Assembly (NCBI GenBank): GCA_008921705.1
Contig: VFFE01009182.1
Coordinates: 1,880,013-1,944,012 of the forward strand
Reading direction: 5' to 3'
DNA length: 64,000 nucleotides
From: Burhinus oedicnemus
Lineage: Eukaryota; Chordata; Aves; Charadriiformes; Burhinidae
The translations under genes were made by a program, and so were the position numbers. How positions within the stretch are numbered: the stretch's first letter is position 1; each line of letters starts with the position of its first letter. Shown one piece after another: positions 12,577 through 24,290 of this stretch. The notes under the pieces were generated by a model. It was given only the letters and a program-made list of their open reading frames with translations. It had not been told where the DNA came from and ran no database searches.

Positions 12577-12660
12577 TGAGCTCCCTTCAGTCCCATACCT
12601 GTCTAAGGGCCAGGCTTCGCTCAGATCAACAGTTTCACCCTGACTTCTACTGACTTAAAA
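12577..12660. repeat. Possible ancient interspersed relic
   Basis: The order GGCCAGGCTTCGCTCAGAT...CACCCTGACTTCTACTGACTTAAA resembles an old amniote interspersed pattern with 'caaattctgctctcagttaca...cattgacttcaatgg'. Similarity is weak and I do not name a family. Confidence 0.3.
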
Positions 12661-15600
12661 TGACACGTTCTTCATGTGTATTGGAAACAAAATGCTCCAA
12701 GAAAAAATTTACCACCCTGTATTCCTCTCCTTTTCACTTGGGGATATTTTTATCATGCTTGAGTTTGTTTCTAAGGTTGTTAGAAACCTGTGAAAAGAAA
12801 TATTTTCAGCAGAAATATTATTCTAATCTCAAATATAGTGGCACAATTGAAACTGCTGTAATACAATAACATTTTTGTGATAAAACTAGCTTGTAGATCT
12901 ACGTAACTCTGACATTTAATGATTTCTGATGTCTGGAAGGTATTAGACTGTGGTTGTAATAATCTCTATAATTGTAACAGTTCATGCTAGCTAGACTGCA
13001 CATCTATTCTTCATCTGTCCCTAAACTAATTTGTTCTACATATGAATATATCACACTCATCAATTTCAAGTGCCATCCTTTGGCTATGCAGGTCATTAAG
13101 GAGTATACATTATGCATGAGTCAAACACACCAAACTTACACAAATGCTTTTTAGCAATGTACAAAATAGCTGCTTTCTGTTAGAGTTTTTAAGTTATTAT
13201 TCTAATCGAAACCCAAGTCACAGCTACAACTAACCAGCAATCAATTACTTCTCTCCATACGTAGTACTTTGGATGATGAGAGTTACACTGTGGCTCTGTG
13301 CTGAATTCTAAAAGTATCGACGCACATTTTAAAAACACAAAACCTTGAAAATCAGGGGATAGTAAGTTTTCCCACTCGTTACTGCTCATAAAGCTTTCAT
13401 TGCAATTAATGAAGTGCTGGGCTCTTAAAATTCTTCTTTTCTTCAAAGGGAAATTCCACTCTATAACGCAGCTATATATGCAGAGAGCATCTATTACAAT
13501 GAGGTCCCACTGTACAATATATGTCTCTCATCATAGGTCTGATAAAGAAATAAAGAAACTCTAAGGTAACAATTTCTTGCAGGACACAAGTCCTGTCTGA
13601 AGTCTTAAGGCTGTACTTGGCAAAAACTTTCCATAAAGAGACTGAGGACTGTGGAGAAGACCAAGTTGCACTGTGCAGAGGGCTCATAGTGTTAATCTGT
13701 ACCAAGAGGGTGGCTCAGATAGCAACAACATTTGATCACTATCTGATTGATATCTTGTAGCTGACAGGAAATCAAATGCCTGCCTCAGTTATATTCCCAG
13801 CAGACGGACGGTCCACACCAAAGTAACACAAACAGCACAGAAATGTCAGTCCTCTGGGGAGCCTCAGAGCCTAATGGGAATGTAAAATGAACCCCTTTAT
13901 TTTCAGAGTCTTTGCTCAGGGGCCCTTGAAAGATTTACATGCAGTTTTGCCCAAGCTTCCTTTGTTCTGCATCAGACTTGTGTTCACTTGTAAGATACAT
14001 TCCTTCTTCCAGACTGAATATGTAGATGAGCAACCAGAACTATCCACATAATGTTTATCCCATGAAATAGAGAAATGAAACTTGGCTTTCTGCACCATCT
14101 TTCTGAGCTGTGCATGCTCAAAGTTACTGAAGAGGAGGATGCACGTAGAATAAGATAAAGTAAACCATTTCCTGCCAGTACAAGAAGAGTGTCTCTTTGG
14201 GGACAACATCTCCAGGGGTGATTAAGTGCCAGTCACTTCATTCCCATAGTTAGTTACAAAGAGCGAAACCTAGCCCTCAGTAAATTAAAAAGGTTGACAG
14301 CACGGATTTATTTTGCATATAGAGGCTGTTAAAAGAAAGAGAGAGAAATAGAAGGTGTGTGCATATGTGTATGCATTTACGTGGGAGAGGGGAGGTTGTG
14401 CATGAGATGAGACAAGCACACCTCCTACCCTTTCAGGCAGGTAGTATATATTTTATTTTTTCAGTGTTTTACAATCACACTAGACAAACATTGGAGGAAA
14501 GCCATTAATAACGCTTTATCACTGTGACTAAGATTTAAAACAAACCCCAGACATTACTACAAAATCCCTTTAAAAATTGTGTCAGAAGTCAGTTGCCAAA
14601 ATATATATACTTTGTATTTTTCTCAGCAGAGATATGTTTTGCCATTGTATATACTTCTGGGTAGGATACTACGGCAACGAGTCACACAGATATAAATACT
14701 TGCCTTCATATATTGACATGTATGTAGTCTTCATTTCTTTGAGTGCTACCTTAAGACTGCCACTGTATTAGTTTCAGCAGGTTTTTTCGACCTCAGAGAA
14801 CAGGAAAAAAGAAACAAAAATAATTTATCTAATGAATTATTAACTACTCATCAGACTATTTTCACCTAATTTAGCATGTCATAATCATCACTGAAAAGTT
14901 AGTCTTGAGTCTCTAAATCAAGGGCATGATCACTACACTTCCCCATCAGACACATGAGAAGAGATACGGAGAGTCAGCGGTCTGGGAAAACAAGGTGGCA
15001 ACACAATCATTTCACTTTCTTTCTTTTGCACAGGTGCCGGGTTCTCCCTAGAGAATTGGTATCCATCCTCCTAGTAATGAAGTCATTTGAAGAGTGAAGG
15101 AGATCTTTTTCTCCCTAGAAAAATAGTAAGTTAAAAGTGGAGGATCCTCAAGCTTTACTTAATGGCATTGGTTCATACAAACTTTGATAGTTAATAACAA
15201 CTACAGAACTTGCCCAAGTATTTCTGTTAGATAAAAGGAGGGGGTAAGTTTTTGATGACAAGCCTTGCTGGAAATGGAAGATAAATTTGGGTATTTGCAG
15301 GCACTATGTTCTTTCTGAGCAGACGCTTGATGTTTTTCTTAGAAAAAAATTTGGATTAGGTTCCCTGGCTCAGTTTTCTTAGGATCCATTTTGCTTTTAA
15401 AAAGGTGGTATCAGCTCTGATTTAATGCAGCATAAGAGAACATATTAAAACTACATTCAGATTATTTTCTTCAGCCTTCCCCATCCCAGTCAATTTCACA
15501 TTCATTTGCTAATTTGGAAGCAGAGACTGCATATCAAAGGAAGGCTGGAGGCAATAATGAAGACTGCAAATGTTTGGTGTTTCAGTAGTTACTGTTTTGA

Positions 15601-18006
15601 TTTCTGAAATAGAGGCAAATTGTCACTATTAACAAACAGTGGAAGGAATTATAGAATAAAGAAAAAAGAAAGATAAACAGAGCAAGGCTTCTTCTTTGAA
15701 AGGTAGTTACATGTGCACATGCTAAGTAGAAAACCTTTCCCAATATGAAGTGAAGCATGCTGCAAATCTGACATCAGAATCAGATGCTCGGCCTTCCTGC
15801 TTGAGAAGTGATGTTTGCTACCGAGGATTTGTGAGATAGTCAAAACGCAGTTTTTCCCATACCAACAGTCTGACTAAGAGACCAATACATGCATTTTGAA
15901 ATACAGGAAGGCCAAATCATCCATCGCTTTCTTAATCTAACTATTCTTCACAGTGATATCAAATAGCAACAAGTGGTAGCAAATATACTTCAGAATGGAT
16001 GTTCTTTTCTTCAATATCTGATTAAAAAACCCAATGCACTCCACCAAAGGAAGAAAAGAACACAAACATGTTTTTAAGATAAGCGAATAACACAAAGCCT
16101 AAATAAAATCTCAGCTATTTCCAAACCTTTAAACGTCATCCCAGGTCTGGGCAAAGACTGATTTGAGCAAACACTTTAAGATTGAAATTGGCCTATATTA
16201 GTCCACTATAGAATAGACTGCTATGATTTGTTTTCAGTGTTCATGTGGGATATATTTGGTTTGGAAAAATGTCCCTCAAGCTGAAAGATATGTTTCCTGA
16301 TGTCATGATACTGTTAATGTGCCATAAAAATGATTTAGCAGTTGGGATCAATGTACTGCATTCTAACAAGACAATAAAATAACCCCTATGGTATCCCATC
16401 TTTATTATAGGGTCCTACTAAGAAAATGGAAAATAAAATATTTTTGTTCATATATAAACTATTTGGATTCTATATATATATAAAAAAAATATACTTCAAA
16501 AGGCTAGTACAATTTAACAGCTTCGAAAAGATCAATACAGTGCCACAGTCCTCATGGTTTTGAGTTGGCTAGACACTAGCACAGTGTTCTTACAGTGTAC
16601 ATGAATACTGTATATGAATATATGAGGTACGGTTATCTGGGTGCCACAATAGATTTTTAGATTTTTATCTGCAGAAAGGCTAAAAAACTAAAGGAAACAG
16701 AAAAAGTGTACACATGCAAGAGTAAATGTTATCTACTGAGCAAAAGGGACAATTTCAGAATATTTGAGAGCAAAGTTAGCAGTTCTAACAGTATAGATTC
16801 ATAAGAAATAATTCAAAACATCCAGTGAAGTGTTAGTATATTATAACAACATTAATGCCTTTTCTGCAGAATCTTATTTGCAAGATATTTTCAAAGATTT
16901 TTTTTTTTAATAAAGGAAATGCTTAAAGTCTTTCTGTTCAGTAACAGTCCTTCTCTGCCCACTCATGCCAGTTATTTTCAAGACTTGAGTATCATGCTTT
17001 TCAGAAGCTCACTTCTCCTCTCCGAAGAAATAAAGAGCTTATTTCAGATGCTAGAGTATGTTCCAGAAACTTGTTGCTATACACTCAGGTGAAGCTGAGA
17101 TGTATCGCTTCTGCTTTGCATTTGCCATTTTTCCAGCCCCTTATTGACCAGGTAAGCTGCAAAATAAACTCAAGTGTGAATTCAATCACACATACATGAG
17201 TGTTAATCACTGGCATCCCTGTACAGTCTACTATTTCTGTACTACACACAGGTTTGAAATTTGGCTTAGAAGCAAAATTAGCAAAGAAGGTTAAATGAAA
17301 CAATTCTGGGTGTGTCTAACTTAGTCTCAAATGTATACTCTTGGCCAATGTAGAACAATTTACGCTCTCTCATCCCAAATATCTGGGAAATGTTTTCCAG
17401 GAACCTCATTTTCAAAAAGGAAATACCTGTAAACCTAAACAATTGGCATTTCCTTGGAAACTGGAAATTACAAGTGCATCCAGTATCTCCAAAAAATAAC
17501 ATGAAAGGATGAAAAATATCCATGAAAATAATTATGCACAGAAAATTAAAGGACAGAAACTGAATGATATAAAAATATGGTAACAAAAAAAAAAAAAAGA
17601 AATGTTTAGTGTAATCTTTGCTCTCATTTTTAATGTATGATAGTTTCATTTTCTAAGAAAATACTGTTTCTAATATGGTTTCTAATGGTGCCTACAGAAT
17701 ATTCATCTTTAAATTAACTGTATCTTTAAATGTGTATATGCATAGACTCAGTTTACGAAACAAGAAATACAAGGCTTTCATATGATCATTCATCTGTTCC
17801 ATGTGTGTGAAAAATTATAGGTTAACAACTGGGAAAAGCTCACAATGATTATAAAAACCAACCACCTGCCCAGTCAAAATTCAGTGACTCCTCGTGTCAT
17901 ATTTGCTGTAGAAAGTTACGCTTATTCCTGAGAAAACCATGGCTGAAACAAATAAAATACCATTTTCCTTAGAGTTCCTAATCAAATATCTGTGACAAAT
18001 ACATAG
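12661..18006. other. Non-coding stretch with purine, A and AT runs
   Basis: No exon or RNA gene was recognised. Contents seen: a GA-rich run near 14331-14352, a TATATATATATA run near 16472-16483, and 14 A at 17585-17598. Open frames reach 123 codons (minus, 17278-17649), but that frame is lysine- and phenylalanine-rich because of A/T runs and does not look like a protein. Confidence 0.55.
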
Positions 18007-18526
18007 ACAACTTTCAAAGGAATTACATTATTGCTATTCACGTTTACATATACTTCCTTCACACTTTTCCATTGGAAATGCATATGATAATACGTTTTTA
18101 TCTGTAGGGTGATTTTACACCTGAAGTAGTTTTTCATCCCTTTTTTTCTCTATCTGATAATTTTCAGCCTCTTTGGGGATGCCAGTCAGTCACCACTGCC
18201 ATCCAGACCCAACCAGACCAACTGAAACTGAGTTTTATGTTTCTGGGAGTTAATGTTTGCTGTTAAGTATACAACTAATTCTCCAGAAATTATATGCCAG
18301 ACATGTTGGGAGTCCCCACTTGTTCCTTTTGTCCTGGGCAGCTTTCCGACCAGGCTGGTGCAGGGTGGAAATGGGTAGGATTGGTAGCAGCAGCAGCAGT
18401 GCACAGGGCACTGGAGGCTCCTTGTCAAGTGTTCCTTGTCAATGGTGGTCGCCCTCCAGCAAACTCCCCATCGGGACAGGGATGGCAGGCTGCCTGTGCC
18501 TCCAAAATAACGCCACCCATAGGAGA
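18007..18526. repeat. Copy A of a 520-bp duplicated segment
   Basis: Collinear with 18722-19241 at a constant offset of 715 bases, with no indel. I found five differences: 18011 C/T, 18109 G/C, 18305 G/A, 18318 A/C and 18400 T/C (copy A/copy B). The copy stops at the assembly gap. Its left end coincides with the base that follows the LTR end in copy B. The segment becomes GC-richer from about 18290 and contains a short GCA run. I read copy A as the allele without the retroviral insertion; a real tandem duplication is the alternative. Confidence 0.95.
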
Positions 18527-18546
18527 NNNNNNNNNNNNNNNNNNNN
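18527..18546. other. Assembly gap (20 N)
   Basis: Twenty N. The true missing length is unknown. It sits between the end of duplicate copy A and the interior of a truncated LTR, so it hides at least the rest of that LTR and possibly a whole provirus, or marks a join between two haplotypes. Confidence 0.99.
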
Positions 18547-18721
18547 TTGTCATCCTGGGAGCTTGATACGGCTTTGTATATTTCATTTCCTACTAAACAC
18601 TTAAGTCTCTCTTTTTCTCTCTTTTCTTTCCCCTCTCTTTCCTGTCTCCTGAGCGGAGCAGGAGAGAGAGAGAGCATCTGTCGTTCCATCGGATTGGGCC
18701 AATCTGGCCCAAACCACGACA
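18547..18721 (-). mobile_element. Partial endogenous retrovirus LTR, 5' end, minus strand
   Basis: On the minus strand this begins at 18721 with TGTCGTGGTTTGGGCC, a start I associate with avian endogenous retroviral LTRs. About 175 bp follow before the gap. Visible inside are a perfect 8-bp-stem hairpin (TTGGGCCA-ATC-TGGCCCAA, 18694-18712), a CTCCTG/CAGGAG inverted pair, a GAGAGAGAGAG run and a purine-rich stretch (minus-strand reading). The boundary at 18721/18722 is exact because the duplicated flank starts there. No TATA box or AATAAA is seen, so these should lie in the missing part. No viral gene is visible. Whether this is a solo LTR or one end of a provirus cannot be told. Confidence 0.75.
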
Positions 18722-19241
18722 ACAATTTTCAAAGGAATTACATTATTGCTATTCACGTTTACATATACTTCCTTCACACTTTTCCATTGGAAATGCATAT
18801 GATAATACGTTTTTATCTGTAGGCTGATTTTACACCTGAAGTAGTTTTTCATCCCTTTTTTTCTCTATCTGATAATTTTCAGCCTCTTTGGGGATGCCAG
18901 TCAGTCACCACTGCCATCCAGACCCAACCAGACCAACTGAAACTGAGTTTTATGTTTCTGGGAGTTAATGTTTGCTGTTAAGTATACAACTAATTCTCCA
19001 GAAATTATATGCCAGACATATTGGGAGTCCCCCCTTGTTCCTTTTGTCCTGGGCAGCTTTCCGACCAGGCTGGTGCAGGGTGGAAATGGGTAGGATTGGT
19101 AGCAGCAGCAGCAGCGCACAGGGCACTGGAGGCTCCTTGTCAAGTGTTCCTTGTCAATGGTGGTCGCCCTCCAGCAAACTCCCCATCGGGACAGGGATGG
19201 CAGGCTGCCTGTGCCTCCAAAATAACGCCACCCATAGGAGA
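18722..19241. repeat. Copy B of the 520-bp duplicated segment
   Basis: Near-identical partner of 18007-18526 (see the five substitutions listed there). It directly abuts the LTR end at 18721 and runs on without a break into unique sequence, so this copy has the intact right-hand context. The first bases, ACAA followed by T (C in copy A), are the expected position of the retroviral target-site duplication. Confidence 0.95.
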
Positions 19242-20937
19242 TAACACAGGACCAAAGCCCTGATTGGGGTATTGGGAGGTAATTAGCAATACACGGGGAA
19301 CAGGACCAATGAGCTGAACAAACCAGGTAACCGCTTTGTGCTGCCTGTCCATGAGTACCTGAAGAGGGGCCCATGAAGTGCACTTATGCGTTCTTAGGGT
19401 TCACATGAACATGGAGGGGAGTGAAAAAAAAGCAGCTCTGTTGTCACCTGTCCAAAATATATCCATTATCCATGATTATAGTCGGTCCAAGTTGTGCAAG
19501 GAAATGTATATGCTGTACACTTCTGCTGTTCCCTGACAACTTACTTTATTAAAGACTTTTTTCAACCTCTTTCAACTCAACACGCAGTGAATATTTACTG
19601 CCTGTGAGAAGTCACTAGCCTCCCACAGATCCCTTTTTGAAACGAAAATCAAAAATTATTGAAGATTGAATCAAATTTTAAGAAACCTAGATGCCTAGGA
19701 ATCTTCCATGAGTTTCTTCAAATTGCCCCCCCATTACCACAGTGTAGAACGGAAACATGGAAAAGTCATTGCCTTTGCACTCTGAAGGGCTCCTATTTCT
19801 TTGGCTCCCACAAGATTACTTATAGAAAGAATATACCAGAACTGTAATACAATAAGCTATAATGTGAAACAACTGTAAGAACTTGAAGACTTTTAATACA
19901 GATGACACATTGGTCTTTTAAAGAATTAAACTGTAATTTATAGAAGAAACTGCCAGATACACAGGACCTAAATGGCATTGAGCACACAGCTTGCTTGCTT
20001 GCTAGTGGGGATATCAATCAATTTATTAAGAATTAATCTGCACCCCAGTGTTCTCCTAAAACTGCCTAATGTTTTGGCAAGCTACTTGAAAGGGTTCAGT
20101 AAGAATTTATAAGGGCAGCTTGGAAACAGGATTTTTTTTTTTTCTGGCTCAACAAAGGGGATACTGTTTCCCCTCTGAACGTATCTCTGTTATAGTTTAA
20201 CACAGTAATGGATAGGTTTGCCAAAAATCACAGTTTTTAATGGCCTTCAGCAAAACAGTAGATTTGTCTTTGCCTTTATACTGTGTCCTGCATTTATGCT
20301 GTTAGAATTGCTCTTAATCTGCCTGGAAGTATCAAATGCTCTTGGCCTTGAGAACGCAAACTTGTGCACACACTAAAAAGTACAGTTTGTAGAGTAACCA
20401 CATTTTTCCATGCATGCAGAAGAGTAAGCAGGACTGAAACTAAAGGATCTAATTTCGAGTATTTTCCAGCTCTTGACATAAAAATGGCAAGAAGGCCTGG
20501 GCAAATTTAAAATGTGGTATTCATATTGCCTCCATAAAATGTGCTAAAATTGCTTGAATGATGTCACTTGAGCAACACATCCAAGCTACAGATATTTTTG
20601 AACTCTGAGAACACTTAACGCTTGGCACTGACCACAGATATGTAGGGTGTGCAAGGCTGCACACATAAAATCAGCTTATAGCTATCTCAAGCCATTAGTA
20701 AACAATGCATGTCTTTGACTACAAACAGCAGAAAGTGGTATCACACATGTTATACAAAGTTATTGCAACTTTCTGGTTTTCAGACATTTCACTTTGACAA
20801 AAGCAATCAATAAAACATCAAAGTGGTATTTGGAAAACATGAACCCTTACTTGTTTGGCATTAAGTTCAAGGAAAAATTAAACAGATAATGATAATCAAT
20901 GGTCTATCAGTTCCAAGGACTTTTTTTTTTCTTTCTT

Positions 20938-20938
<1 letters not shown>
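19242..20938. other. Non-coding stretch to the right of the duplication
   Basis: The GC-richer composition of copy B continues to about 19390, then the sequence becomes AT-rich. A 160-codon minus-strand frame spans 18901-19383 but is not supported as coding (see rejected items). An ATTAAA near 19548 has no gene context. A run of T lies near 20130-20143. Confidence 0.5.

Positions 20939-20970
<32 letters not shown>
20939..20970. repeat. (CA)16 microsatellite
   Basis: Sixteen uninterrupted CA units, preceded by a T-rich tract at about 20920-20937. Uninterrupted length suggests that it varies in length between individuals. Confidence 0.98.
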
Positions 20971-20971
<1 letters not shown>

Positions 20972-23900
20972 CCATTTTAGAGTACTACAGGAACAGACTT
21001 ATTAGGAACAGCTTATTTTGGACTCCACTTGTGAGAAAGTTGGCTGGTATGGAACATGAATTTTGTCTCCATTTTGTGAAAAATCTCAGGGGGAAAGGAG
21101 CTTGGCCATTTGCTCAGACAGTTTCATTGTTTTTCACTCCAGTGACGATGTCCTCTAACACATGAAATGGAAATGGAGGACTTCTAAAAAAAAAACCCTG
21201 AAAAATTTGCAACGGTTGGAAGTCTTTCTTCCTTTCGTCTTCTGTTAAATCAGTGGCATTCTGCCACTAATTCCACTTTGGGAATTTTAGTTTACTAAAA
21301 CAGGTGGGTTGGATTTTTTTTGTTGTTATTATTATTTTTTATTATTATTATTTTTAAAAAATCTTTTCCTGTTTCTCTCTCTCCTCTCTTAGAATCCATC
21401 ACCCAAGTGGCTAGTCCGCTGCCTCCAGATGGACTGTTTACAAGGTTAGGGACTTACACTTTGCAGCAGGATTTTCGGGGTCATGCCAAAACTTCTGAAG
21501 AGGAAGACTGTTTTATATCCATGATTATCTTAAGCAATAGAACATCTTTTAGCTTTTCCATTTAAATCCTACAGCTGTCATTTTATTTAAATAGCTATTA
21601 CATTCACAATGTCTTAATGCTAAATGAATAAAATGCACTTCAAAAGTACTGATATTTATAGGAGAAAACAAATTGACTGCTTGGTTGCATAATGCTAGAC
21701 AGATAAGATTGACCTGCTATAAAACAAATCTGCCAGTGTTTCTGACTAAAGAAATACAAGGCCACAACAACTGTGAAATCCTACCTAACAACAGTTTTAT
21801 TCTAATGTCAATAAAATCAGAATTGTTCTTTTTCTTTGACAGTGTGTTTCAAAGAACACATTTTTTGAAACAGTTCTTATAGATTCTTCTAAATCCAAGA
21901 GCAAGCAAAGGATTTTAAAGGTGAAGCTGTGCCCTTGAAGAGATGTGCACACTCTCTATTCCCTACTTCTTCTACCCTATTAATGCAGAACTTTGCATGA
22001 AAAAAGTGGCAGTAATTAGCCCTGACATGGACCAGCGCCAGGCTTTTCTATCAAGTTTCTTTCCTGTTTATGTTTGAATTACTCAGGGGCTGCCCCTGTG
22101 TGCCCTTTGGTCTCAACAAATGTGTTTTTCTCCCTTACTCTCATGGTACAAAGAATGTAATCTTAGTTGACTGGAGTCTGCTAAACATCATATTATTTCC
22201 TTGACTCAGTTGAAGATTCACAAGGTGGAGTGGGGAAAAATGCTTCTGCTGAATGTAGGCTGCAACGGTAAGAGGACTGGCAGTTCAGAGAAACGTTGCT
22301 TTGCCTGAAAGCCTTTTGCTCTGCATTGTTCTAAAATTTTGTCTGAAAGAATCAGTATAAATAGAAGTTGGATCATGAGGCTTCCTGTTAGCGGTTCTTT
22401 CCCTCTGCACATTCGACACATAAGGGATGGCTAATCCTGGGTGAGAACCACAGTCCACCAGATACTGTCTTATCTATACCTCCTACCAGAGGCTTATGCC
22501 CAGACATATGAGAGCTTTACCTTTTTTACTATAATAAAAAACTTTGCTATAAGTACACATCTAATTAATAAACATCAGGCTGTGCACAGACCATTTGATT
22601 GAGGAAGAATATGGAGTTATTTCAGTAAAGCAAGGTATTAACTTTTGTATCTGTGACTACTCAATGCCCATTTGAGTGATTTGGTTTCACCTGATGACCA
22701 AAACCTACGATTGTAATATAAAGGAAAGCACAAGGAAATGAAACCCTATATAAACATTATTTTAAATCATAGAAACTGCAGGTGAGTTACTTTTCCTAAG
22801 CAGCTATCACAATGTACTACAAGATAAGTGGTCATACCCAAAGGTTACAAGACACCCTTCCCTAGAAAAGGAGTTCATAATATCCATGATGGCAATAACT
22901 GGAAACACTTTAGGAAACAAGATATCCATTTTTTAGCTTGTTTCTAAACATAAGTCCAAAAGAGAATTCTGAAACCCAAGATCCCCCTTCTTCATTTTTG
23001 CACTGGACATTTTATACTTGTAAAGTGATTTGCTTTTCCAAGAACCTGGACTTACTGGGTTATCAGATTATACATGTAATGGATAAAAAATTACTTGTTC
23101 AAATATTGGATTTTTCACAAGACAGGATTGTTTCTGAACTGTATAAAGATGGCTTGAAATGTTTTCAACGCCACAAAACCCCCTGAATCTCCTTGAAATG
23201 TCATTGAGAACTATTAATTCTTGTTCTTCAGGATTTGGCTTGCCCAGGTCATGATGTCTAACTTTGGAGGCTCTTCCCTAAAATATTTTTAAAATTGGGA
23301 CCTGGCCTAAAAATCAACAAAAAGTGAAGCCATGGAGAAAGGAATTATGTGTATAATACTGTTTCAATAACTCTTTATACTCATTGAGGTGTAAATACAT
23401 CTAAGTCTCAACAAAGGGTCCTGAAACATGACATCAATATGAATGTATATTTATACCTAAGTGATGTTTTTAATGCAACCACAAGCTTTTGGTGTAGCAG
23501 TGGTTGCATCTTTATTTTGTTCCTGATGTAATTCACTGAGGTTTAGTCATGGGATACAGAAAGGGCACGAGTTGAGGCTTCCTGCACCTCGTCTGGTTAG
23601 ATATATTCCTAAATATGTTTTGATTGGATGACCTAATTGAGGATTGAACTAAAGTCCCCTGGCTTCTGTCTCAGTGCTATCATAGGTGACTTAATGGGTC
23701 AACAACATGGTCAGAATTGTCTGTTCGCTGAGCAGATGCAATTTTTCTCTGTCTAATTCCTCTAGCCTCCAGCTATTTACATAGGACCCTATAGATTTTT
23801 TGTGTGTGAACCCTAAAACTATCCCTCAGCTATCATTCCATTTGTAAGGTTCACTGATCTCAAAGCTGTTCAGTATGAAGGCTATTCTAGAGAACATTAT

Positions 23901-24070
23901 GTGTGGAATTTTCTATACATACAAATGCATGTAATGCACAGACATATTCAGCATCAGGAAAAGCGTATTTGCATATTTTTCCAGCCATACGGGAAACCAT
24001 TTTGCATTTCAGAGAACTGGTTATGGCTAACTGAACTCTAATTGTGAATTTCAAATTACAGATTGTGAAG

Positions 24071-24072
<2 letters not shown>
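20971..24072. other. Non-coding stretch with a TTA/T-rich tract and one relic
   Basis: No gene was recognised. A T- and ATT-rich tract lies at 21314-21360. A faint relic tail at 23636-23690 is listed separately. Open frames are 88 codons or fewer and look random. Confidence 0.55.
23636..23690 (-). mobile_element. Possible tail of an L3/MIR-type relic
   Basis: Reads AATTGAGGATTGAACTAAAGTCCCCTGGCTTCTGTCTCAGTGCTATC. This resembles the 'gggaattgaacccaggtctcctgactcccagtccagtgctctatc' end of an old amniote retroposon in reverse complement. Only this block is recognisable. Confidence 0.4.

Positions 24073-24126
<54 letters not shown>
24073..24126. repeat. (TAA)18 microsatellite
   Basis: Eighteen perfect TAA units. 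An ATT-rich tract at 24258-24284 is complementary to it, about 130 bases downstream. Confidence 0.98.
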
Positions 24127-24128
<2 letters not shown>

Positions 24129-24257
24129 CAACCTAATAAGAAATTATCTTTCCAAGCTGAAACATCCAGAGGTTAGGTGTTCTTATTACTAGGATTCAAT
24201 TGTCAGACTTTGTAACAACAGATTCAAGACAGAACGAGCTTGATGATTACACATTAG

Positions 24258-24284
24258 TTATTATTATTATTCTCTATTATTATT
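24258..24284. repeat. TTA-rich tract, interrupted
   Basis: TTATTATTATTAT at 24258-24270, an interruption of TCTCT, then ATTATTAT. It is complementary in sequence to the (TAA)18 tract upstream, so the two could pair in single-stranded DNA or in a transcript. Confidence 0.85.
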
Positions 24285-24290
24285 TTATAC

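Noticed and set aside
18901..19383. 160-codon minus-strand open frame in copy B (and its counterpart in copy A, which runs through the N gap) as a gene.
   Set aside because: It is the longest gap-free frame in the window but resembles no protein I know. All three A/B differences inside the frame that I could place (18305, 18318, 18400) change the amino acid. The copy A version is held open only by reading through N and into the LTR.
19546..19600. ATTAAA and following T-rich sequence as a gene or LTR 3' end.
   Set aside because: No boundary motif, no upstream coding frame and no duplicated end could be found.
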